The position numbers and the translations under genes were made by a program. This document shows positions 51,109-59,929 of a stretch of 64,000 nt of DNA, one piece after another. Every line of letters begins with the position of its first letter. The first letter of the stretch is position 1. The notes beneath the pieces were generated by a model, which did not search any database, was not told the DNA's origin, and worked only from the letters and a program-made list of their open reading frames with translations. Source of the stretch: Ignavibacteriales bacterium (GTDB lineage Bacteria > Bacteroidota > Ignavibacteria > Ignavibacteriales > Ignavibacteriaceae); NCBI GenBank assembly GCA_016707115.1, contig JADJIH010000006.1, positions 186,001-250,000 on the forward strand. Direction: 5' to 3'.

Positions 51109-54100
51109 CTAATTTTTAAAAGCTTGTTCAACAAGATTAACTTGCTGCTGATTTGATAACTTACCAGAACCAACTGCTGGGCTCGCACCTTCAGGACGAC
51201 TTACACAAATTAATTTTTGTTTACTGGTTAAAATTTCATTTATCCTTCCATGCAGAAAGTTCCAAGCTCCCATATTCTTAGGTTCTTCCTGTAACCAAAT
51301 AATATTTATTGCTTTCGTATATGATTCTAAAATCTTAACTAACCTTTCTTTATTAAAAGGATAGAACTGTTCAATTCTTACAATTGCAGTATCTTGTATT
51401 TTATTCTTTATCCGATACTTGATTAAATCATAGTAAACTTTTCCGCTTGTTAGAATAATTTTAGTAACATCGTTTTTATTCGGAATCATTTCATCATCAA
51501 GTATTTCTTCAAATTTACCAATGATAAAATTCTCTTTTGGTGATTTTGCCTCTGGTAATCTTAACATACTTTTGGGTGTCATTATCACCAATGGCTTTCT
51601 ATCAGATTGTTTTATTTGTCTTCTTAAGATGTGAAAATATTGAGAAGGAGTTGTAATGTTGCAAACCTGCATATTGTCTTCCGCACATAAAATTAAAAAT
51701 CTTTCTAATCGTGCACTGGAGTGTTCAGGTCCCTGTCCTTCGTATCCGTGAGGTAAAAGCATTACAACACCGTTTGGCAATCCCCATTTTTCATATGATG
51801 CAACAATAAAATTATCAATTATAATCTGCGCACCATTTGCAAAATCACCAAACTGTGCTTCCCATAATACCAATGCAAGAGGATCTGCAGTGCTGTATCC
51901 GTATTCAAATCCCAAAACAGCAGCTTCTGATAATGAGCTATCTAAAGCTTCTAATGCTGCTTGATTATCGGAAATATGATTTAATGGAAAATATTCTTTT
52001 CCGGTTTTGATATCTGTAAAAGCAATATGCCTTTGACTGAATGTTCCACGCACACTATCTTGTCCGCTTAATCTAACAGGAGTTCCTTCCAACAAAAGAC
52101 TTCCGAAAGCTAAAGACTCTGCTAAAGCCCAATCTGCTGCTTCTGATCCATCAATAAGTTTTTTTCTTTTCTCTAAAAACTTTTCAAGTTTCGGATGACC
52201 ATTAAATTCTTCTGGTAGCGTGGACAAAGAACTAACAATATCTCTTAAAGTTTCTTCAGTAATGGCAGTTTTTTCTTCTTTCAGATGTGATTGAAGTTCA
52301 CTTTTTGAAACTGCTAGGGGAGCTTCATTGATAAATGCAGCACTCTTACGTTTAATAGAATCAAATGCAATTCCTAATTCATCATTAAATGATTTATGCA
52401 TTTGTAATACTTCATCAATAGTCAATATCCCATCATTAACTAATTTTTGTTCGTACAATTTTTTAACAGATGGATGAGATTTTATTTTATCATAAAGCAG
52501 CGGCTGAGTAAATCCTGGCTCATCACCTTCATTGTGTCCGTGTCGTCTGTATCCAAATAAATCTATAACAACATCTTTTTTGAAGATAAGTTTATACTCA
52601 AATGCTATTTGTGTAACCCAAAGTGCTGCTTCAGGATCTTCACCATTCACGTGGAAAATTGGGGCCTGAATCATCTTTGCGACATCAGTTGCATAAGTTG
52701 TTGAGCGAGAATCTTCCGGTGTAGTAGTAAATCCGATTTGATTATTTACAATTATATGAATTGTTCCGCCTGTTCTGTAACCACTTAGTTGTGATAGGTT
52801 TAATGTTTCTGCAACAACACCTTGACCGGCAAAAGCAGCATCACCATGAATTAATATCGGCATAACTTTTTGATGTGCTTTACTGTCACCAAGTCTTGTT
52901 TGTTTTGCTCTAACAATTCCTTCAACTACAGGATCAACCCATTCAAGATGACTTGGATTTGATGCAACAGAGATGGTTACTGTTTTACCATTTGAAGTTG
53001 GATATTTTCCGGTTGCACCAAGATGATATTTAACATCGCCGGAGCCCTGAATTGTGTTGGGATCTTTAATATCTTCAAACTCACTAAAAATAGATTCATA
53101 AGATTTACCTATGATATTTGTAAGTACATTTAATCTTCCTCTATGAGACATACCAAGAACGATTTCATCAATTCCGTGTTCAGATGCCTGATTAAGTATT
53201 TTATCCATTACAGGAATTAATGTTTCAGAACCTTCGAGTGAAAATCTCTTGTGCCCTATAAATTTAGTATGAACAAAATTTTCAAATAATTCTGCTTTTA
53301 TCAGTTTATTAAGAATATTCTTCTTTACATCATCATTGTATTTGGGAGAGTTTTGTAGTGGTTCCATTTTACTCTGAAGCCAAACTTTTTCGGCTGGATT
53401 CTGGATGTGCATATATTCTACACCAATTTTCTCACAGTACGTTTTTTGTAGAATATTAATTACTTCTCTTAAAGTTGCAGTTTTAAGTGCGCCAAATCCG
53501 CCCGTAACAAAATGTCTGTCCAAATCCCAAACAGTAAGATTAAATGATGACGGATCGAGTTCGGGATGATAAACTGAACGTGTTCCTAATGGATCAAGAT
53601 CAGCAAGTAAATGACCACGAACACGATACATATTAATTAGCTGTAAAACTTTTGCTTGTTTGATTATCTCATCTGTACTAATTGCATTATCAAATCCACC
53701 TGGTTGATAATCTGATTCCCATTGCAATGGTCTGGATGGAACTTTTAATGAACTAAAAATTTCTTCATAAAAACCATCTTTACCTAAAAGTAACTCATTA
53801 ATTTCACGTAAGAACATTCCTGATTCTGCACCCTGAATTATTCTATGATCATAAGTGCTTGTTATGTTCATTACTTTGCTAATTCCAAGAGAAGAGATTG
53901 TAGCGGATGACATTGCCTGATACTCAGCATTATATTGAATTGCTCCTGTTGCGATGATAGTACCTTGCCCAATCATCAAACGGGGGATTGAGGAAACTGT
54001 ACCGATTGTTCCCGGATTTGTAAGTGTTACAGTTGTCCCTGCAAATTCTGCCGGATCAATCGTTCCTTTTCTTGATCGAATAACAATGTCTTCATAAGCT

Positions 54101-54516
54101 TTCCAAAACTCTTTAAAGTTTAATTTGTTTGCTGCTTTAATATTCGGGACAAGCAGAGAACGGCTTCCATCTTTTCGTTCAATATCAATCGCTAAACCAA
54201 GATTAACATTTTTACGAATTATAATGTTTGGTTTGCCTTCTATAATTGTAAAACCATTATTCATTGATGGAATTTTAGAAATACCTTTAAGAATTGCCCA
54301 GCTTATCAAGTGTGTAAATGAAATCTTACCTTCATTCTTTCTCTGTAAATGCTGGTTTATAATAATTCTATTCTCTTCAAGCAGTTTTACTGCTATTGTT
54401 CTTTGCGAAGTAGCAACAGGAATAGTTAAACTTGAATTCATATTATCAAGAATTCGCTGAGAACTGCCGGCGATTGCTTTTACTTCGTCATCATTCACCT
54501 GGCTTAGGCATTTCAA
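51109..54516 (-). CDS. kgd: Kgd-type 2-oxoglutarate dehydrogenase/decarboxylase E1 with succinyltransferase domain (main part)
   Basis: The 1135-residue frame carries nearly all of a Kgd-like multifunctional enzyme: an E2-type succinyltransferase domain (about 25-245) with DHRIIQG (catalytic His225) and no lipoyl domain, then the thiamine-diphosphate E1 (about 270-1130) with the cofactor-site segment HGDAAFAGQGVVAETLN and NNQIGFTTTPEDSRSTTYATD, and the GxxxG-rich C-terminal transketolase domain. This fusion is known from mycobacterial Kgd. It converts 2-oxoglutarate to succinyl-CoA (with E3) or succinic semialdehyde in the TCA cycle. The first residues (MKCLSQV) are out of frame with the true N-terminus, which lies in the 54491-54733 frame; a frameshift near 54495-54505 separates them. 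Sequence error is more likely than loss of a central enzyme. Confidence 0.93.
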   Translation of the reverse strand: MKCLSQVNDDEVKAIAGSSQRILDNMNSSLTIPVATSQRTIAVKLLEENRIIINQHLQRKNEGKISFTHLISWAILKGISKIPSMNNGFTIIEGKPNIIIRKNVNLGLAIDIERKDGSRSLLVPNIKAANKLNFKEFWKAYEDIVIRSRKGTIDPAEFAGTTVTLTNPGTIGTVSSIPRLMIGQGTIIATGAIQYNAEYQAMSSATISSLGISKVMNITSTYDHRIIQGAESGMFLREINELLLGKDGFYEEIFSSLKVPSRPLQWESDYQPGGFDNAISTDEIIKQAKVLQLINMYRVRGHLLADLDPLGTRSVYHPELDPSSFNLTVWDLDRHFVTGGFGALKTATLREVINILQKTYCEKIGVEYMHIQNPAEKVWLQSKMEPLQNSPKYNDDVKKNILNKLIKAELFENFVHTKFIGHKRFSLEGSETLIPVMDKILNQASEHGIDEIVLGMSHRGRLNVLTNIIGKSYESIFSEFEDIKDPNTIQGSGDVKYHLGATGKYPTSNGKTVTISVASNPSHLEWVDPVVEGIVRAKQTRLGDSKAHQKVMPILIHGDAAFAGQGVVAETLNLSQLSGYRTGGTIHIIVNNQIGFTTTPEDSRSTTYATDVAKMIQAPIFHVNGEDPEAALWVTQIAFEYKLIFKKDVVIDLFGYRRHGHNEGDEPGFTQPLLYDKIKSHPSVKKLYEQKLVNDGILTIDEVLQMHKSFNDELGIAFDSIKRKSAAFINEAPLAVSKSELQSHLKEEKTAITEETLRDIVSSLSTLPEEFNGHPKLEKFLEKRKKLIDGSEAADWALAESLAFGSLLLEGTPVRLSGQDSVRGTFSQRHIAFTDIKTGKEYFPLNHISDNQAALEALDSSLSEAAVLGFEYGYSTADPLALVLWEAQFGDFANGAQIIIDNFIVASYEKWGLPNGVVMLLPHGYEGQGPEHSSARLERFLILCAEDNMQVCNITTPSQYFHILRRQIKQSDRKPLVIMTPKSMLRLPEAKSPKENFIIGKFEEILDDEMIPNKNDVTKIILTSGKVYYDLIKYRIKNKIQDTAIVRIEQFYPFNKERLVKILESYTKAINIIWLQEEPKNMGAWNFLHGRINEILTSKQKLICVSRPEGASPAVGSGKLSNQQQVNLVEQAFKN

Positions 54517-54733
54517 TATTTTTGGGAAGTGTTAAAAATCCAGTACTTTCATTTTCTTTTGATCCATTTGGTTTATTTTTATTCTCAACATTACCAAAAA
54601 AGTTTTTCCATTGATCGGAAACTTCATCAGGTTTTTGTTCATATTGTTTGTAGAGTGATTCAACAAACCAGGTGTTTGCACCGAATTTTTCTAATTCTTC
54701 TTTTTGCTTTTTAGTTAATTTTTCAGGTTTCAT
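54491..54733 (-). CDS. kgd: N-terminal segment of the Kgd-type enzyme, separated by a frameshift
   Basis: The 80-residue frame MKPEKLTKKQKEELEKFGANTW... contains the conserved N-terminal docking helix of OGDH/Kgd E1 (ANTWFVESLYKQYEQKPDEV, SDQWKNFF), a lysine/asparagine-rich linker and the start of the next block (EMPKPGE), where it runs into TGATGA. Adding two bases (GAATGATGAC read as GAAAATGATGAC) joins it to NDDEVKAIAGSS of the main frame. It is very probably the 5' part of one gene 51109-54733 of about 1205 codons. A real split gene would need a separately translated succinyltransferase start, for which no ribosome site is seen. Confidence 0.82.
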   Translation of the reverse strand: MKPEKLTKKQKEELEKFGANTWFVESLYKQYEQKPDEVSDQWKNFFGNVENKNKPNGSKENESTGFLTLPKNIEMPKPGE

Positions 54734-54871
54734 TTTTGCTTAAATGGATTTTTGTTTACAAATTCTATTAAGTTTATTTTGCAATTAGATAGTTATTCAA
54801 CTATATAATTTGGTGTTTATAATTCAATCGGATTTAGTGCTGAAAATATAAGACATTATTACAAAAAAACT

Positions 54872-55516
54872 ATGCAAGAAAATGATCAATTAAAAAATTT
54901 GCGTCTCAATTATGAGCGCGATCAACTACTTGAATCAAATATCGGTAGTAATCCATTCATTCAATTCAAGTTTTGGTTTGATTTAGTTCTAAAGGCTAAT
55001 ATCACTGAGCCAAATGCTATGACAATTGCAACCGCCACAAAGAACGGAATTCCATCTGCAAGGATGGTATTACTAAAAGGATTTGATGAAACCGGATTTA
55101 CATTTTTTACCAACTATGAAAGCAGAAAAGGGAAAGAGCTTTTAGAAAATCCTTTTGCATCATTACTTTTTTGGTGGAGAGAATTTGAACGACAGGTTAG
55201 AATTGAAGGTAGAATTGAAAAGATCAGCAGAAAAGATTCTGAAGAATATTTTAATGTTCGTCCAATAAAAAGTAGATATGGAGCATTGTCCTCAAACCAA
55301 AGCGAAGTTATTGAGAATAGAGAAGTATTAGAAAAAAGATTTTTGGATTTAGAAAAACAATTTGGTGAAAATCCACCAACTCCTGAAAACTGGGGCGGAT
55401 ATAAATTGATTCCAAATAAGTTTGAGTTCTGGCAGGGGAGACGAGATAGATTACACGATAGAATTTGTTATGAAAAAGTTAAAAATGATTGGAAGATTTA
55501 TAGGTTGCAGCCTTAG
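54872..55516 (+). CDS. pdxH: Pyridoxamine 5'-phosphate oxidase
   Basis: A 214-residue cytoplasmic FMN enzyme of standard PdxH length. Visible motifs are the FMN-binding PSARMVLLKGFD, TNYESRKGKEL, LLFWWREFERQVRIEG and the PdxH C-terminal signature EFWQGRRDRLHDRI...YRLQP. It oxidises pyridoxine or pyridoxamine phosphate to pyridoxal phosphate in vitamin B6 salvage. It is divergent from the Kgd gene, with a 138-base shared promoter region, and stands alone. Confidence 0.96.
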   Translation: MQENDQLKNLRLNYERDQLLESNIGSNPFIQFKFWFDLVLKANITEPNAMTIATATKNGIPSARMVLLKGFDETGFTFFTNYESRKGKELLENPFASLLFWWREFERQVRIEGRIEKISRKDSEEYFNVRPIKSRYGALSSNQSEVIENREVLEKRFLDLEKQFGENPPTPENWGGYKLIPNKFEFWQGRRDRLHDRICYEKVKNDWKIYRLQP

Positions 55517-55525
55517 AAAAATTAT

Positions 55526-55849
55526 CTAGCCTAGTAATCTCTCTTGTAATAATTTTTCCATCTCTCGACGTCCATCTAATATGCAATGTATTAGAACGTC
55601 CTTCTTATTTATTCTATAAATAATCCGATAAGTTTTATAATGAATTTCTAAAAAATCTTGAATGTGCAATAATTGTAACTCAGGAGGTACATGACCACGG
55701 TGAGGATAAGATTTAAGTTCTAAACACTTGCTCCTTAAATTATCTACAAAATTATCCGCGCTTCGTTCGGAATCATTAAATAAAATGTATTTGTAAATTT
55801 CTTTCAAATCAGCAGCAGCATCGAAAGTAAAATTAACGATGAAGTTCAT
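55526..55849 (-). CDS. RelE/ParE-family toxin of a type II TA module
   Basis: A 107-residue protein with the ParE/RelE fold: an N-terminal beta strand (VNFTFDAAADLKEIYKYI), a two-helix hairpin, then YKTYRIIYRINKKDVLIHCILDGRRE, the typical last strands with the R-x-[IV]-Y-R motif and a final aspartate/arginine cluster. ParE branch members poison gyrase and RelE members cleave mRNA; the sequence alone does not decide. It overlaps the antitoxin gene by 17 bases and is translated after it. The stop lies 9 bases from the convergent pdxH stop. Confidence 0.88.
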   Translation of the reverse strand: MNFIVNFTFDAAADLKEIYKYILFNDSERSADNFVDNLRSKCLELKSYPHRGHVPPELQLLHIQDFLEIHYKTYRIIYRINKKDVLIHCILDGRREMEKLLQERLLG

Positions 55850-56135
55850 TACGTTCTTTTTTTAATTCGTTAATTTGTTTTTTTAAGTCGCTAAAAGTTT
55901 TGCTAAATGATTTTATTTTTCCTTCTTTTTCACTTTTACTGCTTAATGCAAGTATTTTAAGTAGCGCTATCGCTTCCTGTTGTTTTTCATAGACTTTAAC
56001 ATCTTGCAGAATTGCTTTGGCTTCACCGTTATGTGTGATAAGAATTGTTTTGTAATTTTCAGAAACATCACGAATAACTTCTGATGCGTGAGTTTTAAGG
56101 TAGCTTATTGGTCTAACTGATTCACTTAGTTTCAT
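55833..56135 (-). CDS. Phd/YefM-family antitoxin
   Basis: A 100-residue protein with the Phd/YefM N-terminal DNA-binding domain (SESVRPISYLKTHASEVIRDV, TILITHNGEAKAILQDVKVYE), followed by a lysine- and glutamate-rich C-terminal half that likely wraps the toxin. Start ATG 56135 is chosen because AGGA stands nine bases ahead; an ATG at 56162 would add nine hydrophobic residues outside the family. It overlaps the toxin gene and should repress the operon, probably at the inverted repeat at 56167-56185. Confidence 0.88.
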   Translation of the reverse strand: MKLSESVRPISYLKTHASEVIRDVSENYKTILITHNGEAKAILQDVKVYEKQQEAIALLKILALSSKSEKEGKIKSFSKTFSDLKKQINELKKERNELHR

Positions 56136-56166
56136 AATTTTTCCTAAAATAATTTTGACCAAAATA

Positions 56167-56185
56167 TAGACCTTTAAATAGTCTA
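56167..56185. promoter_or_regulatory. Candidate autoregulatory operator of the TA module
   Basis: Inverted repeat TAGAC-CTTTAAATA-GTCTA lies 32 bases before the antitoxin start codon, a usual place for Phd/YefM operators. Arms are only 5 bp. Confidence 0.35.
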
Positions 56186-56196
56186 AGTCAATTTAA

Positions 56197-56505
56197 TTAT
56201 TTTATTAAAAGGAAATGTTTTGTTGATTCGAAAACATTTCTACTATCTTCAGTAATTTTTAGAGTATAAAAATAAATTCCTTCAGCAAGATTCTGACATA
56301 TCAAATCCAGCTTGATAATTACCGGCTTCTAAATGCTATCAATCAATGTTGCAATCTGAGTATCATAACAGTTTTCAACTGTAAGTTTTACATGTCCTGG
56401 TTCGTAAAATAGTAAAATTAATTGTAGTATAAGGATCATCAACAATTGATGAATTACATCCAAATATAAAAGAGTAAGAATAATTATTAATAAATATTTT
56501 TTCAT
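56197..56505 (-). pseudogene. Decayed small lipoprotein with T9SS-like C-terminal domain
   Basis: An ATG at 56505 with AGAAAGA ahead opens MKKYLLIIILTLL, a signal peptide; in another frame this continues FGCNSS, a lipobox. The following pieces, in changing frames, read GHVKLTVEN, ATLIDS, EAGNYQAGFDMS, LAEGIYFYTLKI and end FLLIK-stop at 56197-56199, the order of a T9SS sorting domain. At least three frameshifts are needed to join them into a protein of about 105 residues. The gene is therefore dead, or the sequence is poor here. A lipoprotein made of little more than a sorting-like domain is unusual. Confidence 0.6.
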
Positions 56506-56539
56506 TTTTATCTTTCTAAAATTTTAATTTCTACTTTGA

Positions 56540-57193
56540 TTAAAAACTGTAACCTATACCAATTGAAAACGTAACAAAATGTTGGTTGTAACCGCTCAAA
56601 TCTCTCAAACCTTCATCGTAAAAAAGCCCGTAAAGATATCTTAACTTTAATCCTGAATAGAAGAACCAATAATTTGTATTCTCATCCAAAGGAAGTTTAA
56701 CATCAATTGAAGCACTTATTCCAATTGCGAATGATGCTAAGCCTATCTACAAAATCTACAAAATCATAATGTAAGATCTATTTACAAATGAAAATGAAGG
56801 TCCAAATCCGTAGGAAAAATATTCATCGATTTCATTTTTTAATGAAAGATCAAAATTGTTAAGAGATAATGAAATATCAGAATAAGAATAACCAATTGGA
56901 GTTGGATCACTTTCACCTGTATAAACAAATTTTAAAAAATTATCAAAATCAGAATATACATATGAATAATCAACTTGAATATCATATCCATATATATCTT
57001 TATTTTCATAACTCACTTCAAATCCATAATTGAAAATATAGTTTTCATCCCCCATTATTTTTAATGAATTTTCAGAATTATAAATATAAACCCTAATGAG
57101 GGCTTTAACAGTTATTTGATGCTGTGTGAAAGAAGTAGATGTGAAAATTGAAATTAGGATATTATAAAAATGAAAATCTTCCCTGACATTTGT
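56540..57193 (-). pseudogene. Decayed outer-membrane beta-barrel protein gene
   Basis: One frame runs from about 57193 to the TAA at 56540-56542, broken by two in-frame TAG codons nine bases apart (56756-56758 and 56747-56749) that come from a tandem duplication of ATTTTGTAG. Before the stops: MGDENYIFNYGFEVSYE ... FGPSFSFVNRSY; after them: FAIGISASIDVKLP ... HFVTFSIGIGYSF, an aromatic last strand typical of small outer-membrane barrels. Upstream of the only in-frame ATG (57055) the frame stays open through a signal-peptide-like stretch (ILISIFTSTSFTQHQ) that has no start codon in this frame. The family is not recognised beyond the barrel character. It lies next to the decayed lipoprotein remnant. 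Confidence 0.6.
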
Positions 57194-57267
57194 TTACCCA
57201 ACAGAAAATTAGAAAAAAGTTTAACCAAAATTAAAAGTTATATAATCTAATTCAAACAGAAGCTCAC

Positions 57268-58128
57268 TTAAAACCTAAACTTTGTTTTTATAAAATCTGA
57301 ATTTGAAATTAGAGTTCTTACCGTAATTGCTGTCATTATTATTATTCCACCAATGATAGCGTAAAACGATGGTACTTCGCCATATCCGATAAAAACCCAA
57401 ATTGGATTTAACACAGGTTCAAACATCGAAATGATTGAAGCCTCAACTGCTATGATCCTTTTTAATCCATAACTAAAAAGTGCGTAGGCAAATGCAATCT
57501 GAAAAACACCAAGAAAACTTACCATTGCAAAATCCTGTATTGAAATAGTATTCATATCAGTTATAAATGGAATGCAGATCAGCGCAACAATAACATTTCC
57601 ATAAAAGATTGAAGACTCACCGTATTGCGGCTCGTTTTTTTTCATTCCCAAAAAGAATGCTGCAAAGGCAACTCCGGCTAATAATGCTGCAATGTTTCCT
57701 TTAATATCGCCTGGAGTTAAATCACCCATAAAAAATAAAATCATTCCCAAAAAACAAACCACAATTGTAATAATGTTTATTCTTTCCCATTTTGTTTTTG
57801 TGAGCAGAGGTTCAAATATCAAAACATAAATCGGTGCAGTTGATTGCAGGAATATTGCATTTGCCGCTGTTGTGGTTTTTGTTGCAATCACAAATAATAT
57901 TAAAACCGCTGCGTATGCAAAAGAATTGAGTAATGCTAAAGAATTTAGTTTTAAGATTCTTTTTCTGAACATTAGAGCAAACACAACTGCTGCTATTGCA
58001 CAGCGAAAAAATGAAAGCTCCATTGAATCCAGAGAAATGAGTTTGATGAAAAGTCCGCCTGAACTCCATAAAATTGCTGTCAGGAAAACGGCAAGAATTC
58101 CTTTGTTATGTTCTGATATGTTCTGCAT
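57268..58128 (-). CDS. EamA/DMT-family transporter
   Basis: A 286-residue inner-membrane protein of ten helices in two EamA repeats (about 10-135 and 145-275). It shows the family's GILAVFLTAILWSSGG opening and FFRCAIAAVVFAL in helix 2, and SMFEPVLNPIWVFIGYGEVPS near the end of the second repeat. DMT members export metabolites such as amino acids or purines, or take up small compounds; nothing here fixes the substrate. It is a lone gene, divergent from the deacetylase operon. Confidence 0.9.
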   Translation of the reverse strand: MQNISEHNKGILAVFLTAILWSSGGLFIKLISLDSMELSFFRCAIAAVVFALMFRKRILKLNSLALLNSFAYAAVLILFVIATKTTTAANAIFLQSTAPIYVLIFEPLLTKTKWERINIITIVVCFLGMILFFMGDLTPGDIKGNIAALLAGVAFAAFFLGMKKNEPQYGESSIFYGNVIVALICIPFITDMNTISIQDFAMVSFLGVFQIAFAYALFSYGLKRIIAVEASIISMFEPVLNPIWVFIGYGEVPSFYAIIGGIIIMTAITVRTLISNSDFIKTKFRF

Positions 58129-58214
58129 TAAAAAATTGTAAACATTACTGAATTTATTTTAGTATGCCTAAATTACAGAAAAAGAATTAATAGAATAATC
58201 AGATCGTTAATTAA

Positions 58215-58850
58215 ATGAAGTATCACTATAATCCGCCAATAATTTTAAAGAAAATCTTTAGTGATTTTAGCTGGAATACAAATAATGGAAAAGTTCTATT
58301 AACTTTTGATGATGGACCAAATCCTGGCACGACAGAAATAATTCTAAAAAAACTTTCTGATGAAAAAATAAAAGCATTATTCTTTTGTGTTGGTGAGAAT
58401 GTTCAAAAATATCCGGAATTAATTCATCAGATTAAAGATGAAGGTCATTCTTTTGGCAATCATACTTTTAATCATAAAATATTAAATAAAATTTCTGATG
58501 AAGAAAAAGATTATCAGATATCATCAGTTAACAAGATCTTTATTGATCAATTTGATATCAATCTTAAATATTTTCGTCCATCGCACGGCAGATTTCAATT
58601 ATCAACTTCATCGTTAATGAAAAAGCATCAGTTAAAAAATATAATGTGGTCATTGCTCACATACGATTATAAAAATGACTTATCAATCGTTAAATTTGCT
58701 GTTGAAAAATATCTTAAACCAAATTCAATTATAGTTTTGCACGATAGCAACAAATCAAAAAATATTATCTCAGATTCAATCAGTTTTATAGCAGATGAAG
58801 TGGAAAAAAGAAATTATCAGTTTGGAGAAGCCGAAGAATGTTTGAACTGA
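58215..58850 (+). CDS. Polysaccharide deacetylase (NodB/CE4)
   Basis: A 211-residue protein with the CE4 motifs: LLTFDDGPNPGTT (catalytic base and metal aspartates), FGNHTFNHK (metal histidines, H-x-x-x-H), FRPSHGRF and the late IIVLHDS motif. No signal peptide is evident, so it may act in the cytoplasm on a precursor or be exported otherwise. It removes N- or O-acetyl groups from a polysaccharide, peptidoglycan or lipid-linked sugar. The GT2 gene starts 13 bases before its stop, so both probably work on the same glycan or glycolipid. Confidence 0.9.
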   Translation: MKYHYNPPIILKKIFSDFSWNTNNGKVLLTFDDGPNPGTTEIILKKLSDEKIKALFFCVGENVQKYPELIHQIKDEGHSFGNHTFNHKILNKISDEEKDYQISSVNKIFIDQFDINLKYFRPSHGRFQLSTSSLMKKHQLKNIMWSLLTYDYKNDLSIVKFAVEKYLKPNSIIVLHDSNKSKNIISDSISFIADEVEKRNYQFGEAEECLN

Positions 58851-59929
58851 TATTTCTGTTTATAATGATTGGATATTTCTTTCAATCATTCATTTTTATT
58901 ATTGGCGCAAGAAAAAAGTTCCCTAGAATATCCGATGATAAACTGCCGACTGCAACTATAATTGTTGCTGCAAGAAATGAAGAAGAAAAAATTCTTCGCA
59001 CACTTCAATCACTTGATAAACTTGAATATCCTGAAGGCAAACTCCAGATTATGATCGTTGATGATCAATCAACTGATTCAACTGGAAAAATTATTGATGA
59101 TTTTATTGCAGGCAAAACCAGATTTCAAAAAATCACAACAGAAGAACATCACACAAAACTTATTGGCAAAATGCGCGCACTTGCTTATGCAATTAAGGAA
59201 GCAACCGGAGAAATTATTCTAACTACCGATGCTGATTGTGAAGTAAAACCACTTTGGGTTAAAACAATTTGTTCGCATTATGAAAAAGATGTTGCGCTTG
59301 TAAGCGGAGTAACAACTCAGACTTCAGAAAAATGGTTTCACGGAATGCAGGCAATTGATTTTGTTTATCTGCTTACTGCTGGTGCCGGAACAACAAATCT
59401 AAAAGTTCCAATTTCGTGTATCGGAAATAATATGTCATTCAGAAAATCTGCTTACGATGAAGTTGGCGGATATGAAAAACTTCCGCACAGCGTTACTGAA
59501 GATTTTACTCTGATGAATGCAATTTACAATCTTAAAAAATACAAAGTAATTTTTCCTGTTGAATCAGATTCACTTATCACTTCAATTCCGTGCCGTTCAT
59601 TAAAAAGTTTAGTACTTCAAAAAAAACGATGGGGAGTTGGCGGACTTGGAGTTCCATTTCGTGGTTTTGTTATAATGTTCTGGGGTTTTACAGCAAACTT
59701 GCTAGTATTATTAACACCTTTCTTTTTCTCGCCTACATGGTTAACTTTGGTTGTGTTTAAAGTAGCTTTGGATTTTTTCCTATTGTATCCTGTTCACGTT
59801 AAACTTGGAATTGCAAAAAATCTAAAGTACTTCTTCCACTTTGAAGTATACTATTTAATTTATGTAATACTTCTTCCGTTTATTGTTTTACCAAATAAAA
59901 AAGTGATCTGGAAGGGCCGAGAATATTAA
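58838..59929 (+). CDS. Membrane glycosyltransferase, GT2 family
   Basis: A 363-residue protein with one N-terminal helix, a GT-A domain (about 35-265) and three or four C-terminal helices. Motifs: TIIVAARNEEEKI, VDDQSTDSTG, the nucleotide-sugar DxD TTDADCEVKP, the acceptor-side VTEDFTLMNAI and QKKRWGVGG, the Q-x-x-R-W of processive or lipid-acceptor GT2 enzymes such as CrtQ/BcsA-like proteins. It transfers a sugar to a lipid or polysaccharide at the membrane. It overlaps the deacetylase gene by 13 bases and ends in TAATG with the next start. Confidence 0.9.
   Translation: MFELIFLFIMIGYFFQSFIFIIGARKKFPRISDDKLPTATIIVAARNEEEKILRTLQSLDKLEYPEGKLQIMIVDDQSTDSTGKIIDDFIAGKTRFQKITTEEHHTKLIGKMRALAYAIKEATGEIILTTDADCEVKPLWVKTICSHYEKDVALVSGVTTQTSEKWFHGMQAIDFVYLLTAGAGTTNLKVPISCIGNNMSFRKSAYDEVGGYEKLPHSVTEDFTLMNAIYNLKKYKVIFPVESDSLITSIPCRSLKSLVLQKKRWGVGGLGVPFRGFVIMFWGFTANLLVLLTPFFFSPTWLTLVVFKVALDFFLLYPVHVKLGIAKNLKYFFHFEVYYLIYVILLPFIVLPNKKVIWKGREY

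Noticed and set aside
55516..55560. AT-rich hairpin between pdxH and the toxin gene as shared terminator
   Set aside because: The arms (GAAAAATTAT / ATAATTTTTC) are almost only A/T, with a long loop; too weak to call.
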